A stretch of DNA of 64,000 nucleotides, from positions 51,440,496 through 51,504,495 of the forward strand of contig CM045732.1 of NCBI GenBank assembly GCA_024760905.1, in the 5' to 3' direction. The position numbers and the translations under genes were made by a program. Shown here in pieces: positions 42,851 to 54,665 of the stretch. The stretch comes from Plotosus lineatus (Eukaryota; Chordata; Actinopteri; Siluriformes; Plotosidae). The notes below the pieces were generated by a model, which was not told the DNA's origin, did not search any database, and saw only the letters and a program-made list of their open reading frames with translations. Positions within the stretch are counted from its first letter, which is position 1, and each line of letters opens with the position of its first letter.

Positions 42851-45800
42851 CTACTTCAAGTCCTTCACAGGAATTTCTACAGTACATTTGACCACATCAT
42901 CATAAACTGTACCAGTGCATTCTGAGCCCCCAAACACTAAAATGGTGTACTGTGCTGCGGAGCAGGTGTGATGGCCATCTCCCTGATCCCTTTCATCATT
43001 GCTGGTCAGACTAATAAGACTGTGTCCAGCACGAGGCTTGGAGCAGAGCAAGGGACACACCACTGACGTCCAGCAGCTAGTCTCTATTTAAACAGAAAGA
43101 AAAAAGAAGCAATAATCATTTTTTGGAAACAACCTGTTTTAATAGACCAATTTTGAAATAATGGGGGGGGGGGGGCAAACCCCCCCCCCCCCCATGCATA
43201 CACACCTAAATTGAAGAGATGAAGATCTTGCAGTGCTCCTAAAGCACTGCATCCACCGCTGATCAGCAACCTGTTGTCTGACAGGGGCAGAGCAGCATGA
43301 AACCTGGTCAGGTGAAATGAGGAAACAATCACAATGACATGAATATACCTTAACAGGTACAAACATTTCTCATGGCCAAGTGTAGTAACACCATGTACCT
43401 TATTAATTTCTTACTCAGCTGACGTCACCATTCAAGTAGAATTTTAAATAGGAATACAGCAACAAATGTACAAACAAATTGAAATCAGAAGACATACCCA
43501 CGAGCGAGGGGTGGTAAGCTTTCATATTTCACTGCAGTGTATTCCATAAAGCCTTCAATAACAAGAGCAGTTGGTGAGTATTTTAAAAGTCACATTTATG
43601 TATTTCAAATTGTAATATTTATTACCCAAGTCTAAAATACAGAGGTCATTGAGGTAGACAGCAGTTTTTTGGCCTCCAAATATAACCAATTTCCCAGGAA
43701 GCAGGGTGCAGGAGTGCCTGTTTATGAATAAGTACAGAAAGGGATGAAACAGCAGTTTATTTCTGCTTGAAAGCTTGTGTTCAAAATAATAGCAGTCTGT
43801 TTAGTAAATAAAAGTTCTGAATCCTTATAATAGCGTGTATGAAAATAAAAGTTACAAAGATTCAGAGCTTTATTCACTTTTTTAAACACACTATGGCGTG
43901 GACATTAATCCGGGGACCAGGCCAGCCACTCCATAACATCAGTCTTGTTGGTCTGGAACCAAGATGTCGCCCATTTACTGGTGTGTTTGGGAACGTTGTC
44001 TTGTTGGAACCCATTTCAAGAGCATTTCCTCTTCAGCATAAGGCAGCACAACCTCTTAAGTATGCCGATGAATTCAAACTGACCCATGATCCCCGAAATG
44101 CGATAATTAGGTCCGATGACATTGTAGTATCGGGAAACATCCCTGTATCATGATGCTTACGCCACCATGTTTCATTGTCTTCAGTGTACTGTGGCTTGAA
44201 TTCAGTGTTTGGGGTTGTCTGACAAACTGGCTCAGTCCACAAAATATGGTGCCATTTCTCTTTAGGCCAGTCAAAGTGTTCTTTGGCAAAATGTAACCTT
44301 TTCAACTCCCCCCCCCCCCCCCCCAATGGAACTTTGTGGGGCTTCTTGCCAATAGCTTGGCTTCATATCGGCGTCGTCTAATTAACAGGACTCACAGGCA
44401 ACTTTAGATTTTCCTGAAGCTGATTGTTGACCAAGTACTTTCATTTTGGCTCTTCGTCCATCCATTCGAATGGTAGTTTCTCACCTTCTTCCACATCTTT
44501 CAGGTTTAGAAAGGCCATTTTAAAGCATTTAGGATCACTTTAGCTGAGCCTTCCATCATTTCCTGCACTTATGTTTTCCCCTCTCTAATCACCTTTTTAA
44601 ATCAAGGTGCGCTGCTGTTCTGAATAATGTCCGGAACGACCCATTTTCTTCAGAATTTCAGAGAGAAATGCTCTATAATCTGCATATACAACATTTGTTG
44701 CCTTCCTTCTTGAAATAAGGGAAATAATTGGCACCTGTTTTTCAAATAATTAATGACCTCACTAATTGAACTCCACACTGCCGTTATTTTGAACACGCCC
44801 CATTCAATTAGTGATTCAATTACATAGAATCAACAGCCTGAATTATGACTGTCGGATTCTTTTACTCTACTACACCTGCAAAAAATTATATGCCATGTAC
44901 AAATATTCACTCATTTTCTGTAACCGCTTAATCTTAATTAAACTCTCACGGGAAGGCTGGTGCTCATCCCAGTTGACGCCGGGCAAGGGCAGAGTACAGC
45001 CTGGACAACTCGCCAGGCCATGGCAGGGCAGAAACACGCTGACAGCTGCTAAGCTACTCTTGTCGAAAGTCAGCAATGGTTCTTTTACATGCCTCTCACC
45101 ATGGACGCCGAGAGACATGGTTGGCCTTTGTTGATAACCCAGTTAGCTGCGTGGGAGGGGCAACCAGTGGTGAGTGGGGTTTGGACCACCAACCTTGGGA
45201 TCAGTGATCCAGCAGATTACCACCAGGCCGCCACTGCCCTGTACAAATATCAATATCATTTCTACCAAAAACATCGATCAGGTTAGCGATGTCTGACTGC
45301 TGTAATTTTGAACCAACTATAATGAAGAATGATAGCATGAAAACACACTAACCCAAACCTGGGGAGAGGACGGTCACCTTCCACAATTGGTTGGTACCAC
45401 AGTTCATGTTCAGGGTTGAAAATGTAAAGAGCATTACTGCAATCTTTGCCTTGAGGACCTCGACTTGGCTGTAACCCTCCAAATACATATAGCTCACTTT
45501 TATAAATACAGCAGCTATGGTATGCCAATGATGGGATATTTCCTTTAGTCTGGTAGAAATGGAATTGTTTTAATCGATTAGTATTGAAAAACTACACAAG
45601 TCGAAATAACCGATTGATCTATTGAAAACTTGATTAGTTGAATTTAACTCACTTTAATAAGTTTCCACTTCCAGGTCAGTGTGTCCAGCATATAAATATC
45701 ACTGTAGTGTTGACCCTCTCTAAAGCCACCATACACATAGATAACCTTATTCTCAGGGTCAAAGGCCACAGATTGACCTTGAGAACTTGGAGGGAGTGGC

Positions 45801-48800
45801 CCAAATGCAGAAGAAGTCATACTGAACCAAAAATCTCCATCTGAAGAAGAGGAGAAGATTGAATTATTTTTTTTCCTATGCATTTGAATCAATGTACTGT
45901 ATTTACACCACAGCTGTCTGAACCTAAATGGCCAAGAGAGATGCTCATGCAACATTTAAGCAGCTCAAGAAATTGAAAGCAAAGAGTAAATGACTCAGTA
46001 ATGCAGTAAGATAGCTCATACTGTTCATTATGCAAGTTACATGCTGAAAGCAGAAGCTTTTTCAGTGGTTGTTACTGCCCAAAATTAACACACCAATCTC
46101 CAGCTTCCATATGGAGTCTGTACAGTAGGTGTTGTCTGTAGTCTCTCCACCAATAAGAACAGCTGTGTCAGGGTCACATAAACACATGGTATGATTCCAG
46201 CGCTTTGATGGATATTCTGAGTGAAAATTGTAAAGAGAAATTAGAACTCCACATTTAATACATACGCACACACAGATCATGCAGCCACCTGCGTATTTCA
46301 TAGACATGCGATTCCCAAGTTTGATCAAGGCATGGTTTTTAGTGCCAGAGAGGCTGCTTTTAACCCTTTATTAACTAGTGTAGCATCTCAGATATATGAA
46401 ATGAAATAGGTAACAACTTAACACCCCCCCCCCACACACACACACACTTTCCCAAAACAAAATTATTTCTCTAGGGAAAAAAAAATTAACAATTAGAAAG
46501 GGACTTTGTTAACAGAGGGTTAAGTATTTCAGCTCTTCTACGTCTCCAAGGGTTACACAGTAAGGACCAGGAGACAAAAGCCATACAATGAGTGATAGTT
46601 CTGCAGGTGGAAATCAGAGGAGAATAACCAGGCTGGTTGCAGCTGACAGGAAGTCTATACTAACTAAAATAAACACTCATAATATACACAGTGAACTGGA
46701 AAGCATCCAAGAGTGGTATTGGCTACAACAGAAGAAAACATCGGCCTCTATTTCAGTCAGCAAATAAAATCAGACTATAGTGGAAATAGATATTAAAATA
46801 AAAGATTGGGAAAATGTCACTTAGTCTGATGAATCTTTCTGCACTATAGCAGTCAAATAACAGACTGTCTTGCATTAGCAGTTCAGACTGAAATTCAGGT
46901 GGTTCTATTATAGTGTTGAAAATATTTTCTTGGCACACACTGGCCACTAACGCAATCGGTCGCTTTAGTGTTGCACACCGGCTTCCTTCAGTTGGTATTA
47001 CATGGGGCAGCATGCAAGTGCAATGAGAGATTTCTATGGGACCTGAGAAAGAATGGGTAGGTACGACACTCTGGTAAATGCATTCTGCAGTAGATTAAGG
47101 TATGGTTTGAGGTGTTCTGTATTTGTGCAAAGTTAAAGCAGCCGATCATGTTAATAACTCATTTTTAGAGATGATGTATATCTGTGGCCTCTGCAGTCAC
47201 CCAATTCCAGTAAATTGCTCTTGGGATGTTGTAGACTGATAGATTGGGAGTGTGACTTTGCAGCTTACAATTCTTCAGTAATTAGCTGATGTAATCATGT
47301 CAATATGGATAATCTCATAGGAATGTTTCCATCTTTTAAAAAAATTTAGCTGTTATGATGCTACATCAATATGGTGTTCCTAATAGCATAGCCAAATGAT
47401 ACCAAATACTGTACATGAAAGATGCTACTTAATATATTCAGCAGAAAGATTAAAAACATTTACCACTTGTCATGCAAAAACACTAATGTAAAATGGTTTA
47501 CACAAAGGAACCACAAAAAGCAGAAATGATATAATAGTGGGATCCATTACCTGCTCGGTGATCCCTTGTTCTATTAAGGACTTTCCAATCATTTTGCGAT
47601 GCAGACATGCTCATTTTGCACTTCTTGGGGCTTGAACCTTGATTTGATCTCTGCTGTTCTTCAGATTCATCATAACTGCGTCCTCTCTTTCCTGTTAGAG
47701 TCGGTCTTAGAGATTTTTCCTTCAGTCAGTACAAAGACATATGAAAAGTAGTCAGTAGAATAAATTAATTTCATTCTAAAAAAGTTATGATTTGATCAGT
47801 CAACATGTAGGAGTCTCTAAACATGCATGCAAACTGGTAATAGCTATAGACTTACTTTATTAATGGGCATGGAATCTATAACTCTACTTGGACCATCTAC
47901 GTGCATGAAATTACAGAATTTGTACAAAATGTTATATATTATCTGTCTATAGGTATGAAATCTGAACATCCGTCCTCAGTATGAAATTGTGGTATCCATA
48001 GGAAAAATGTATACAGGAACAGTTATTCTAATTAGGCTATTTATAGAGAGCAAAACTCAAGGGGCAGTGGTGGTCTAGTGGTATAGGGCGTTGGATCGCT
48101 GATCCAAAGGTTGGGGGTTCAAGTCCCACTCTCCACAAGGTTGTCACTGTCCCCCCCAGTGCAGCTAACTGGGTTATCAAAGGCGGGCCATGTCTCTCAC
48201 TGTCTATGGTGAGAGGCATGTAAAAGAACCATTGCTGACTTTCGTAAAGAGTAGGCTGCAAAGTCGTCAGCGTGTTTCTGTCCCTTGCTAAAAGGGTTGC
48301 GACAGGAAGGGCATCCGACGTAAAAACCTCTGCCAAATCAAACGTGTGAATCAGATGATTCGCTGTGGCGACTCCCGAGTAAAAAGGGAAAAAGCCGAAA
48401 GGAAGACAGACAGAGAGCAAAACTCAAACAAGATTAAAGATGCATCTGATCACAAAACTGGTACATTTTCCAATTACCCAACTTCAAAGTTGAATAAATA
48501 TTTCCAATGTCCAAGTTTTTCAATCAATGGATCAAAATCTTTAGTGCATGCCTGGGCGATATTAAAATATGTACACATGGTGAACACAGTTGTTGAAATA
48601 AAGTATGCCTCATTCTGGTTTACACCTTTTTCATGCTCAATTTTGTGACATGAAAAAGACTGCATTATCTTCCAGTCCTGCTGAGCCTCTGCCACGGTCT
48701 AATCAGGTCCAATAACATGAATCAGAGCACAGGTGCATGCACCATGAACCACGGAATTTGCATGTGTGTGGCAAAATTGGTAAATAAGTACCAGACTTAA

Positions 48801-51800
48801 GATGGTATCGATGATACACTAACATGGATGGGAAGAGTTACGTATAGCTTGTGCTCCCACCAATCACTGATGTGTTGGCATTTATTGACTTTAGATTATA
48901 AGGAAAAGTTTAACACATCTATCAATCGGCAGAGTGTAACTAATCACACAATTGTTAGTAAATAGAAGACTATTCATTGTGTCTATGTTACATACTACGA
49001 CCGAGTTGCCATAGTGATGATCTATTAATGCTGCTTCTCGCAGGAATACTATCCTGCATCTACCAGGCTTTAATGCATATTGGTCTAATACATTTAAAAA
49101 CGTGAAAATCTACTTTTCCTTCAATCTGCAGAAAATGTTAAAGGTCAGTGTCACATTTCAGCATCATCAGTTCAGACCCAGATGGCTTAAAGGATAGGAA
49201 ACACCAATAGTAACATCAGACATGGCGTGATTCTCTCTTAACGTTTACACCAGCTGTTAATTTATAGAGTGGCTTGGAAACGGCGGTGACCAACATTATA
49301 TAGGGACACAGAGGAATACAGTACTTGCATATCAGATATGGCAGCACAATATTAATAGGGCCTATAAACTGTGCAAACTGAATTTAGTTTATTTCGAAGC
49401 AAACAAAGACACCGGAAGGTGTGGCATGCAGCAAAAGTTTGCAGTTATATTCAACTGGGCAACCCCTGTTAAAATAATAGTCAATGACACACACAATATA
49501 TAAATAAAAACACATACACTAAGGCCCAATAATAGCATCCTTTAACTAGTCAAATGTCTACTATCTGAAATATTTCCTGAATCAATTTCTGTTAGTAGGG
49601 TCATGTGGATGTTATAGCCCATCCAGGGTACATCCTAAACAGCTTGTCTGTACATTGTAGGGCCAACACTCTGCTAGAATCAATAATACAAAAGTCTAAT
49701 TCCATAATTTTTTCTTATTTATTAATTTTCAAAGTAGACAGTGCAATAACCATTCTACTTGTCTCATGGCAATGATGCAGAGCAAAAAGTTTTTCTTGGC
49801 TTTCCAATGGAAAAAAAAACCCAACGTCTCTACAAGGAGAATTATTGCCCCATTGACATAGGACAAGTCAAACGATTGTTCCATGATTGACATGCACAAC
49901 ACATTGACAGGCATACTTTTAAATATTCTGAATGAATAATAATTGTAGAATATTTCACTTATAAGAAATAAGGGATTATTCAGATTCAGTATCCACAGAG
50001 GCCAAAAACAGAACCTTGACTGAATAATTCTCTCCAATCATACTTCGCTTCATTCAATTACTTAATACTTTTCCTAAACAGTTAAGTCATGAAAAAAATA
50101 AAAAGGGAAAAAACTTAACGTTTATATGCAACATTATGTATGCAACAAAATAAATGACAGGTAAATTTATAGAGAGCTTCTCACATTGTTGTTGCCAGCA
50201 CTGCCAAGAAGGGTTTGGCAGAAACTGGTGGAGTGTTTGTGGGCCGATGGTCTCCTTTTCACCAGTGGGGTACTGCTAACAAAGCTGGCGCTTACCTTTA
50301 TTACAAAAACAGATGATTTGCAATCTACAAATACTGTAATGCACAATAATTTTTTATACAAGAAAGGGGCACAATACTATAATCATGATACCACACGGAT
50401 CACATGTTAAAATTTTATTAGCGATTTAACAAGTTTCTCAGTTTTGTCAGATCATGTGGCAGTTAAAAGAAACTTCATGTTACACTGTTTTATGTTAATA
50501 CTGATCCCAGTCTAGATTCAGCTGAAGCTGGCTGGTTGTCATAAGCCATTGATTTCAAAAAGGGACATTGGTTGTTGGGGAATTTGTAATGGAGAATAAT
50601 TCATATATTATAAGGAGTCGGTTTTCAGCCACTGTCAACATTATTGCCAAGTGAAAAAATGGTCCAAAATTCAAATAAACTCTAATCAGCAACAGTTCAG
50701 AACTAGAGGGGAGCTGAGGAATTCTGTACAACAAATGGTGACAAAGTCTAAAAGCTAAACCTGTGGTTGGCACAACCCATAAAATAGCCAATAACAAATA
50801 GCAGGCAGACATAAGCAATAAACTTGATAAAATAAAAGATTCTGCCACTTGGAAATACACATTTTCTCTTTTAATCTCACTGGACATAAAGGATGTGAGG
50901 TGTGCTCCAAAAGGCAGCATTTTCAGTGAAAGGATGTTGAAATATATCATCTAAATTCTGAGATTTAATTGCAAGTCTGTGCAGGGTACATGTTGAATAT
51001 TGTTTCAACTGATCTCCATGCTGACAATACATTATCAGATTGCTCCACTAACATATATCCAATTATAAACAGAGATACCCTTTTTAATTAATGTTCCTTA
51101 TCTGAAACAAATGCAATTTTTTTTTGTATTTAGAAAAAATGTCCAAGGTCCAACAATATTTGTGCACATGAGGCTGGATTAGCAACAACAAAATGGAGTT
51201 AAAAATAATAATAATAAAAAAAAATTAACCCTGACCAAGAAAATGACCTAATACACGCATACCAATACCAATACAGACAGATAGACAGACAGAGCCTACA
51301 TAAAGAAGATGAAAATACCTCTCCACAGACAGTGAGCAATATTTTGGCATATGATCCTCTCCTGCTCTTCATTGTGGACTCATTTAAAAGGCTCAGGGTC
51401 CAGTCTCCTTCCCACACCACACATCTCACCATGGAAAAAAGGAAGAAATTTCAATACAGGCAATCAAGTTTGATCTCAAAACTTCTCTGTGAAGTACAGT
51501 ATACTGAATTCATCGTCTGCTCTAACAGAGGAGTCTGCAGATGGTCCCTGTTCCTACCTTGAATGTGGTGAAAGAATTCCAATTTTTTGTGGTTTCACAT
51601 CTGGACTTATAAAAACTTCAACTAATACTGTTGTCTCACAAGAAAATGAGGTCCAATCCCCCAGAGTGAACACCATAAGCTGTTCAGGTAAGGGCAGAGG
51701 GATTTGGAGCTGGTAGTTGGTGCGGTTCACATTACTGAAAGAGAAAAACCCAATGGTTTAGAACTACTCGGAATTATAACGTCAAGAGAAAACACAGATC

Positions 51801-51959
51801 AGCTCAATTAAAAAAAAAATCCCACCTGATAAACTGTCGAGGTGCTTCGTGTAAAGACCACAGTGCGTAAAAATGTGTTTTCCCCATGTTATTGCTGCAG
51901 GGCAGAAAAAGAGAAACCTACAAAAGAACTTACCTGAACCACCGGACAGTCACGTCCAT
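42851..51959 (-). CDS. Six-blade kelch-repeat protein, complete gene (name not assigned)
   Basis: Twelve exons in transcript order: 51959-51934, 51734-51558, 51424-51319, 50295-50185, 47686-47551, 46216-46094, 45840-45653, 45549-45353, 43717-43626, 43552-43498, 43303-43206, 43083-42851. They total 1542 bp (513 residues plus stop) and every junction keeps frame. The N-terminal ~185 residues ([20 protein letters not shown] onward) show no domain I know and include a basic Ser-rich segment ([19 protein letters not shown]). Then six kelch strands follow: [40 protein letters not shown] and ILVFGGSE, enough for one beta-propeller. Such propellers bind partner proteins. It sits between GSTZ1 and TMED8, unlike human. 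Exons 4 and 5 (50295, 47686) are the least certain. Zebrafish krcp is a possible name I cannot verify. Confidence 0.85.
43163..43193. repeat. G13-CAAA-C14 perfect hairpin tract
   Basis: Thirteen G, four bases, fourteen C. It lies in the 122-bp kelch-gene intron 43084-43205, about a dozen bases inside the splice donor on the minus strand. It could fold as a hairpin in the RNA, or as G4/i-motif structures in DNA. Sequencing or assembly error is also possible. Confidence 0.85.
43777..44796 (-). mobile_element. Degenerate Tc1-like transposon ('caaaataatagcagt' ends)
   Basis: The left end TGTTCAAAATAATAGCAG and the right end GCCGTTATTTTGAACA are inverted repeats. Minus-strand remnants include [20 protein letters not shown] and [13 protein letters not shown], the Tc1 catalytic core, scattered over several frames. 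A C16 run lies at about 44310. It is in the kelch-gene intron 43718-45352. Confidence 0.86.
44900..45235 (-). repeat. SINE head 1 with tail B
   Basis: 'ccgcttaatcttaattaaac' (tail B complement), 'gtcagcaatggttcttttac' body, and head complement 'gtgatccagcagattaccac'. Confidence 0.82.
46320..47400 (+). mobile_element. Degenerate Tc1-like transposon remnant
   Basis: Blocks in order: 'aaccaggctggttgcagctg', 'tattggctacaacagaagaa', 'ttttcttggcacacactggc' and 'tcatgtcaatatggataatc'. All are in the order seen in the fish Tc1 family of the 40300 element. Boundaries are approximate. It lies in the kelch-gene intron 46217-47550. Confidence 0.7.
48061..48411 (+). repeat. Full-length SINE head 1 with tail A, 16-bp target duplication
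   Basis: AGAGAGCAAAACTCAA at 48045-48060 and 48412-48427. This is the best-preserved copy in the window, with clear A and B boxes and the RTE-like tail 'gattcgctgtggcgactccc'. It is in kelch-gene intron 4. Confidence 0.95.
48428..50184. other. Kelch-gene intron, nothing recognised
   Basis: AT-rich intron without recognised repeats or exons. The short block 'gtggatgttatagcccatcc' near 49606 vaguely resembles a SINE tail. Confidence 0.45.
50296..51318. other. Kelch-gene intron, nothing recognised
   Basis: No repeat family recognised. A GATA/CAGA-like short repeat occurs at about 51270-51293. Confidence 0.45.
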
Positions 51960-52029
51960 CTTCCTTAAATGCCTTTCAATCAAGCAGCATTTGAAGCCCC
52001 GCCCATTTCTGGACACGTGACAGAAGGTG

Positions 52030-52200
52030 TTCATTCATCTCCCCCGGATTACTCTCACGTGTTCATTTACTGAACCACTAAATACTACGAAGGGTCGCGT
52101 GGGGAGACTGGAGCCTAGGTCAGCCGACAATGGGTGAAGGCGGCAGACAGCTCTCCATACCATCGCAGGGCAACACCAACACACAACTACCTGTATTCTT
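52030..52200 (-). repeat. SINE tail-B fragment
   Basis: Complement of a diverged tail-B block ('cagccgacaatgggtgaagg', 'ccataccatcgcagggc'), just upstream of the kelch-gene start. Confidence 0.55.
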
Positions 52201-52212
52201 CCATGGAGCAAT

Positions 52213-52875
52213 TTGGAACAGCCAATCAGCTGTTTTAAAAGCATAAATCCAATCTCCCGCCAGGAGATTAATTTCTCCCGATTTCCAGACAACCTCCCGA
52301 AAAAAAAAAAAAAAGTCACACTTTGAACACACCGTAGAATTTTTAAGTCTTAATCTTCTGCATATTGCACTTTGGAGACACCGTAGAAATGTATAGCCAG
52401 TCTCTATCTTCCGTTTGTTTATGCACACACGAGTTGGCAGTTCATTGATACAGGCTAGCGACTTCAAGTCACGTGATCATTCAGTGCCGTGCAGTTCAAA
52501 AACAAGGGTGTGGAAGAAGACAAGCTGGTTGAGGAATTACAGGATTTTCAATTAATGCGTGAAAATGAAATGCCAGTGTTCAAAGAAAAGATGAGGTGTG
52601 ATGAGTGGTGGCATCAAGTGATGACAATGTCAACTGTGATGGGAGTGAAGACATTTTCCTCTTTTCACAAAACTGTTGCAGGCAGTGCTGACTGTACCAA
52701 ACAGCAATTGTGACAGACAGTGAAAGGGTATTTTCTATTGTAAAGAAAATCCACACTGATGCCAGGTCAGAATTGATCAATGAAACTGTTTGTGCCCTCT
52801 TGGCTACAAAATTAAAAAAAAAACTTGTTTATTAAGCAATGTTCATTTATAAAAAAAAAATGCATCAATTCTTGG
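52213..52875 (+). mobile_element. hAT-type transposon remnant
   Basis: The frame from about 52489 reads EEDKLVEELQDFQLMREN, MPVFKEKMRCDEWWHQVMTM and MGVKTFSSFHKTVAG, then breaks. Further on, 'gaaaatccacactgatgcca' would encode KIHTDARSEL of the hAT dimerisation domain. The upstream part is deleted. It is probably a different hAT family from the 14648 element, since this C-terminal sequence is unlike it. Confidence 0.75.
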
Positions 52876-52949
52876 GGCCGCAGCCCGGCCGCGCAGGGGG
52901 TGCGGTGTCTCTGGTGAAAATTCTCCCTATTTCAAAATGTTGAAACTTA

Positions 52950-53098
52950 ATAAGTATGCTTTGGACTGTGGGAGAAAACTGGAGCACCTGGAGAAAAGCA
53001 CCCAAGCCCAGGAACACCCTCACCGAGCTCGGGACTAGAAACCAGGACCTTGTACCAGTGGAGCTCAAACTAACCATGTAACTGTGCCATCCTGGGCT
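52950..53098 (-). repeat. SINE head 2 fragment
   Basis: 'ggactgtgggagaaaactgg', 'gcacctggagaaaagcaccc' and 'accaggaccttgtacc' are complements of the head 2 body and head. Confidence 0.7.
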
Positions 53099-53309
53099 AA
53101 GGTACTAATTACTTTGTGGATTTTATTCTCAGTGGAAATGACTTACTGCAGATTTCAGCAGTGCAGTGGGAAAATCAGCTTTGTGTCTGAAAAATTCCCC
53201 CAAATGAGCCTTTTTAAAGCAAACCCCCCCCCCCCCCCCCATACTGTATATATGTGTAATATGATATATTTATACTTTTTTTTAATATATAAATTATGTG
53301 TGATCACTA

Positions 53310-53640
53310 GGGCAGCACATTGGTGTGGTGGTTAGCACCCCTGCTGTGGGTGGCACCATGGTGTAGTGGGTGGCATGGTGGTGTAGTGGTTAGCACGTCC
53401 TCCTTACAGCAAGAAGGCCTGGGTTCGATTCCAGGCCTGGGTGTTTCTGTATAGTTTGCATGTTCTCCCCATGCTTGTGTGGGTTTCCTCCGGGTACTCC
53501 GGTTTCCTCCCACAGTTCAAAAACATGCATAGTAGGTTAATTGGCTGTTCCAAATTGGCTGTTCCAAATTGCCTGTAGGTGTGTGTGAGGCCTAGCAAAC
53601 CATACGGTAGATTATTGTCATCATAGCCATGACAATCCAT
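53310..53640 (+). repeat. SINE head 2, with duplicated head segment
   Basis: 'gtggtgtagtggttagcacg', B-box 'GGTTCGATTCC' (about 53422), then 'gtttgcatgttctccccatg'. The head phrase 'ggcaccatggtgtagtggg' occurs two or three times in tandem at 53313-53395. A C18 run lies at 53225. Confidence 0.8.
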
Positions 53641-53965
53641 GTATGAGCATCATTCAAGCTTCAGGGATCAACGTCCATTCCTTGTGATTGGGTGTAGACG
53701 TAGAGCAAGAGCTCCCCTGCCTCACAGATGGAAGGCCTTGGGCTCAATTGCAATTTTTTTTGTGGATTTTGCATGTGATCTGCATGATAGCATGGGTTTC
53801 CCACAATCCAAGGACATGGACATTAGGCTAAGTGAATATTCTTAGCTGCCCATGGGTGTGAATGGTTCTGTCCGAGTTGGCCCTGCAGTGGTCTGGTCGA
53901 ACTGTTCAGGGTATACCCTGCTTTACCTGGAGTCAGTTGGGATGGGCTCCAGGCTCCTTGTAAAC
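53640..53965 (+). repeat. SINE head 2 body with tail-B-like end
   Basis: 'ggatttgcatgtgatctgca'-like body, 'ccaaggacatggacattagg', then 'gttcagggtataccctgctt' and 'agtcagttgggatgggct'. Confidence 0.6.
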
Positions 53966-54069
53966 CCCAAAAATTGTGAAAGCTCATCAGCTGTAATGCC
54001 ACATTCAGATAAGTAGTATTTTGATATAAAAGGTAATGAGATGATGTTTGGTTAGTTTTATTCATTTGT

Positions 54070-54190
54070 TCACTTGCAGAACCACTTAATTCTCTATTAG
54101 GGTCACTGAGAGGCTGAGGCCTATCTCAGCCAACAGTGGGTGAAGATGGGATACACCCTGAACAGCTTGCTGGACCAACACAAGGCCAAC
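54070..54190 (-). repeat. SINE tail-B fragment
   Basis: 'accacttaattctctattag' and 'acaccctgaacagcttgctg', complement of tail B. Confidence 0.65.
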
Positions 54191-54194
54191 ATAC

Positions 54195-54480
54195 AAACAC
54201 AACCATTCACACTCAAAACTAGGTGCAATTCGGCATGCTCGGGAGGTTGTGTGTTCAAATCCCAGTTCGACCCCCACTGTACTAAGACCCCTGGGCAAAG
54301 GTCTTAACCACAAGTGTGCCTCTGTTCACCCAGCAGTATAAATGGGCACCAGTAAAAAACATACTGGGAGGGTAACATGCAATGAACTAGCGTCCCATCC
54401 AGGAGGGACTGTACACTCCTAGTCGCTTCACGCTACAGAAACCGGGGATAAGCACCAGTCTGATGATCCACTATGGCTCG
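54195..54480 (+). repeat. Another tRNA-derived SINE-like repeat
   Basis: 'gttgtgtgttcaaatcccag' carries a B-box. It is followed by 'agacccctgggcaaaggtct' and 'ggggataagcaccagtctga'. It differs from the other SINEs in the window and has no second copy here. Confidence 0.5.
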
Positions 54481-54489
54481 TGTGTAAAA

Positions 54490-54665
54490 AGCCCCCCAAC
54501 GGAATATATGCATGTCTTTGGAATGTGGGAGGAAGGGAGATTATCTGGAGGAACCCACCCAAATACAGGTAGAACATATAAAACCCTCACATATAAATGC
54601 CTATGTCCAGGACCTTCTTAATGTGAGGTGGATGTGCTAATCACTGCATCACCATGCTTCCCTGA
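54490..54665 (-). repeat. SINE head 2 fragment
   Basis: 'gcatgtctttggaatgtggg' and 'gtggatgtgctaatcactgc', complement of the head 2 body and head. Confidence 0.7.

Noticed and set aside
48037..48420. 127-codon open frame and its relatives at 34139, 35186 and 20422
   Set aside because: Runs through the SINE in each case; recurring peptides are translated repeat sequence.
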